Origin: Lachnospiraceae bacterium
Lineage (GTDB): Bacteria; Bacillota; Clostridia; Lachnospirales; Lachnospiraceae
Assembly (NCBI GenBank): GCA_017615375.1
Contig: JAGAAH010000135.1
Span: forward strand, 1-5,597
Direction of reading: 5' to 3'
DNA length: 5,597 nt
Shown here: one piece after another, positions 5,414 through 5,597 of the stretch
Layout: each line of letters begins with the position of its first letter
Numbering within the stretch: the first letter of the stretch is position 1
The notes under the pieces: generated by a model
Database searches by the model: none
Told to the model about the DNA's origin: nothing
The model's input: only the letters and a program-made list of their open reading frames with translations
Made by a program: the position numbers and the translations under genes

Positions 5414-5597
5414 TTAGAAAGAGCCGTGACTGCCGCCATGAGTTCTTCCGGATGAAGACGTATGTGTCGACGAACCGGATGAGGATTTGGTCTCTCTGAC
5501 GGTCTTAGTAACTGTTGCATAGAGGAATGTATCCTTATTGATATTAATATCTACCGAATTAGGATCTACGTAATTATGAGCATCTGCTGCAAAGCGC
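5414..5597 (-). CDS. C-terminal end of a probable TPM-domain membrane protein (5' end beyond window)
   Basis: Only the last 60 residues and the TAA stop (5416-5414) are present. The visible part begins RFAADAHNYVDPNSVDIN, continues with KDTFLYATVTKTVRE, and ends in a low-complexity tail rich in Ser, Thr, Gly and His: SSSGSSTHTSSSGRTHGG, then SHGSF at the stop. A Ser/Thr tail with SSSGRTHGG followed by a final Phe is what I associate with TPM-domain (YgcG-like) surface or membrane proteins of clostridia. This rests on recollection of the family's C-terminus, not on the TPM domain itself, which would lie outside the window. No terminator separates it clearly from the HPt gene 43 nt downstream, so the two may share a transcript. 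Confidence 0.6.
   Translation of the reverse strand, partial: RFAADAHNYVDPNSVDININKDTFLYATVTKTVRETKSSSGSSTHTSSSGRTHGGSHGSF

Noticed and set aside
5411..5423. CTCTT/AAGAG small palindrome over the stop codon of the rightmost gene.
   Set aside because: Five pairs without a T-tract is too weak for a terminator.

Overview
The window looks like chromosomal DNA from a low-to-mid-GC Firmicute, probably a clostridial (Lachnospiraceae-like) bacterium. This is inferred from strong AGGAGG-type ribosome binding sites, very tight gene packing, a UDPGP-family pyrophosphorylase, split nickel-pincer cofactor genes and a REC/GGDEF/EAL protein. All recognisable protein genes are on the minus strand. One apparent non-coding RNA gene is on the plus strand.

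Reading in the direction of minus-strand transcription (right to left): 5597-5414 is the C-terminal tail of a protein with a Ser/Thr/Gly/His-rich end, typical of TPM-domain membrane proteins. 5370-5032 is a small stand-alone HPt (histidine phosphotransfer) protein. It is followed at once by a large hairpin terminator (5025-4979).

The stretch 5031-4225 has no protein gene on either strand. It holds a plus-strand RNA unit: a near-consensus sigma-70-type promoter (4554-4582), about 320 nt of dense hairpins (about 4590-4912), and a clean Rho-independent terminator (4885-4912). I could not assign this RNA to a known class. The remainder (4225-4553) is the divergent leader and promoter region of larB.

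From 4224 to beyond position 1 runs a compact four-gene operon: larB (4224-3499), a free-standing LarC C-terminal domain gene (3495-3034), a REC-GGDEF-EAL-REC c-di-GMP signalling protein (3020-855), and a UDP-sugar pyrophosphorylase cut by the window edge (858-1). The junctions are 3 nt, 13 nt and a 4-nt ATGA overlap, so the four proteins are probably co-translated.

How the parts may work together: LarB and LarC2 belong to synthesis of the nickel-pincer nucleotide cofactor of lactate racemase-like (LarA) enzymes. However, the LarC N-terminal half, LarE and LarA are not in the window. The signalling protein keeps the EAL catalytic residues but has a degenerate GGDEF motif, so it should lower c-di-GMP under control of two receiver domains. 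The nearby HPt protein is a possible phosphodonor. The UDPGP enzyme would supply a UDP-sugar for envelope or polysaccharide synthesis, a common c-di-GMP output. The link between nickel cofactor genes and this signalling/sugar pair is unexplained.
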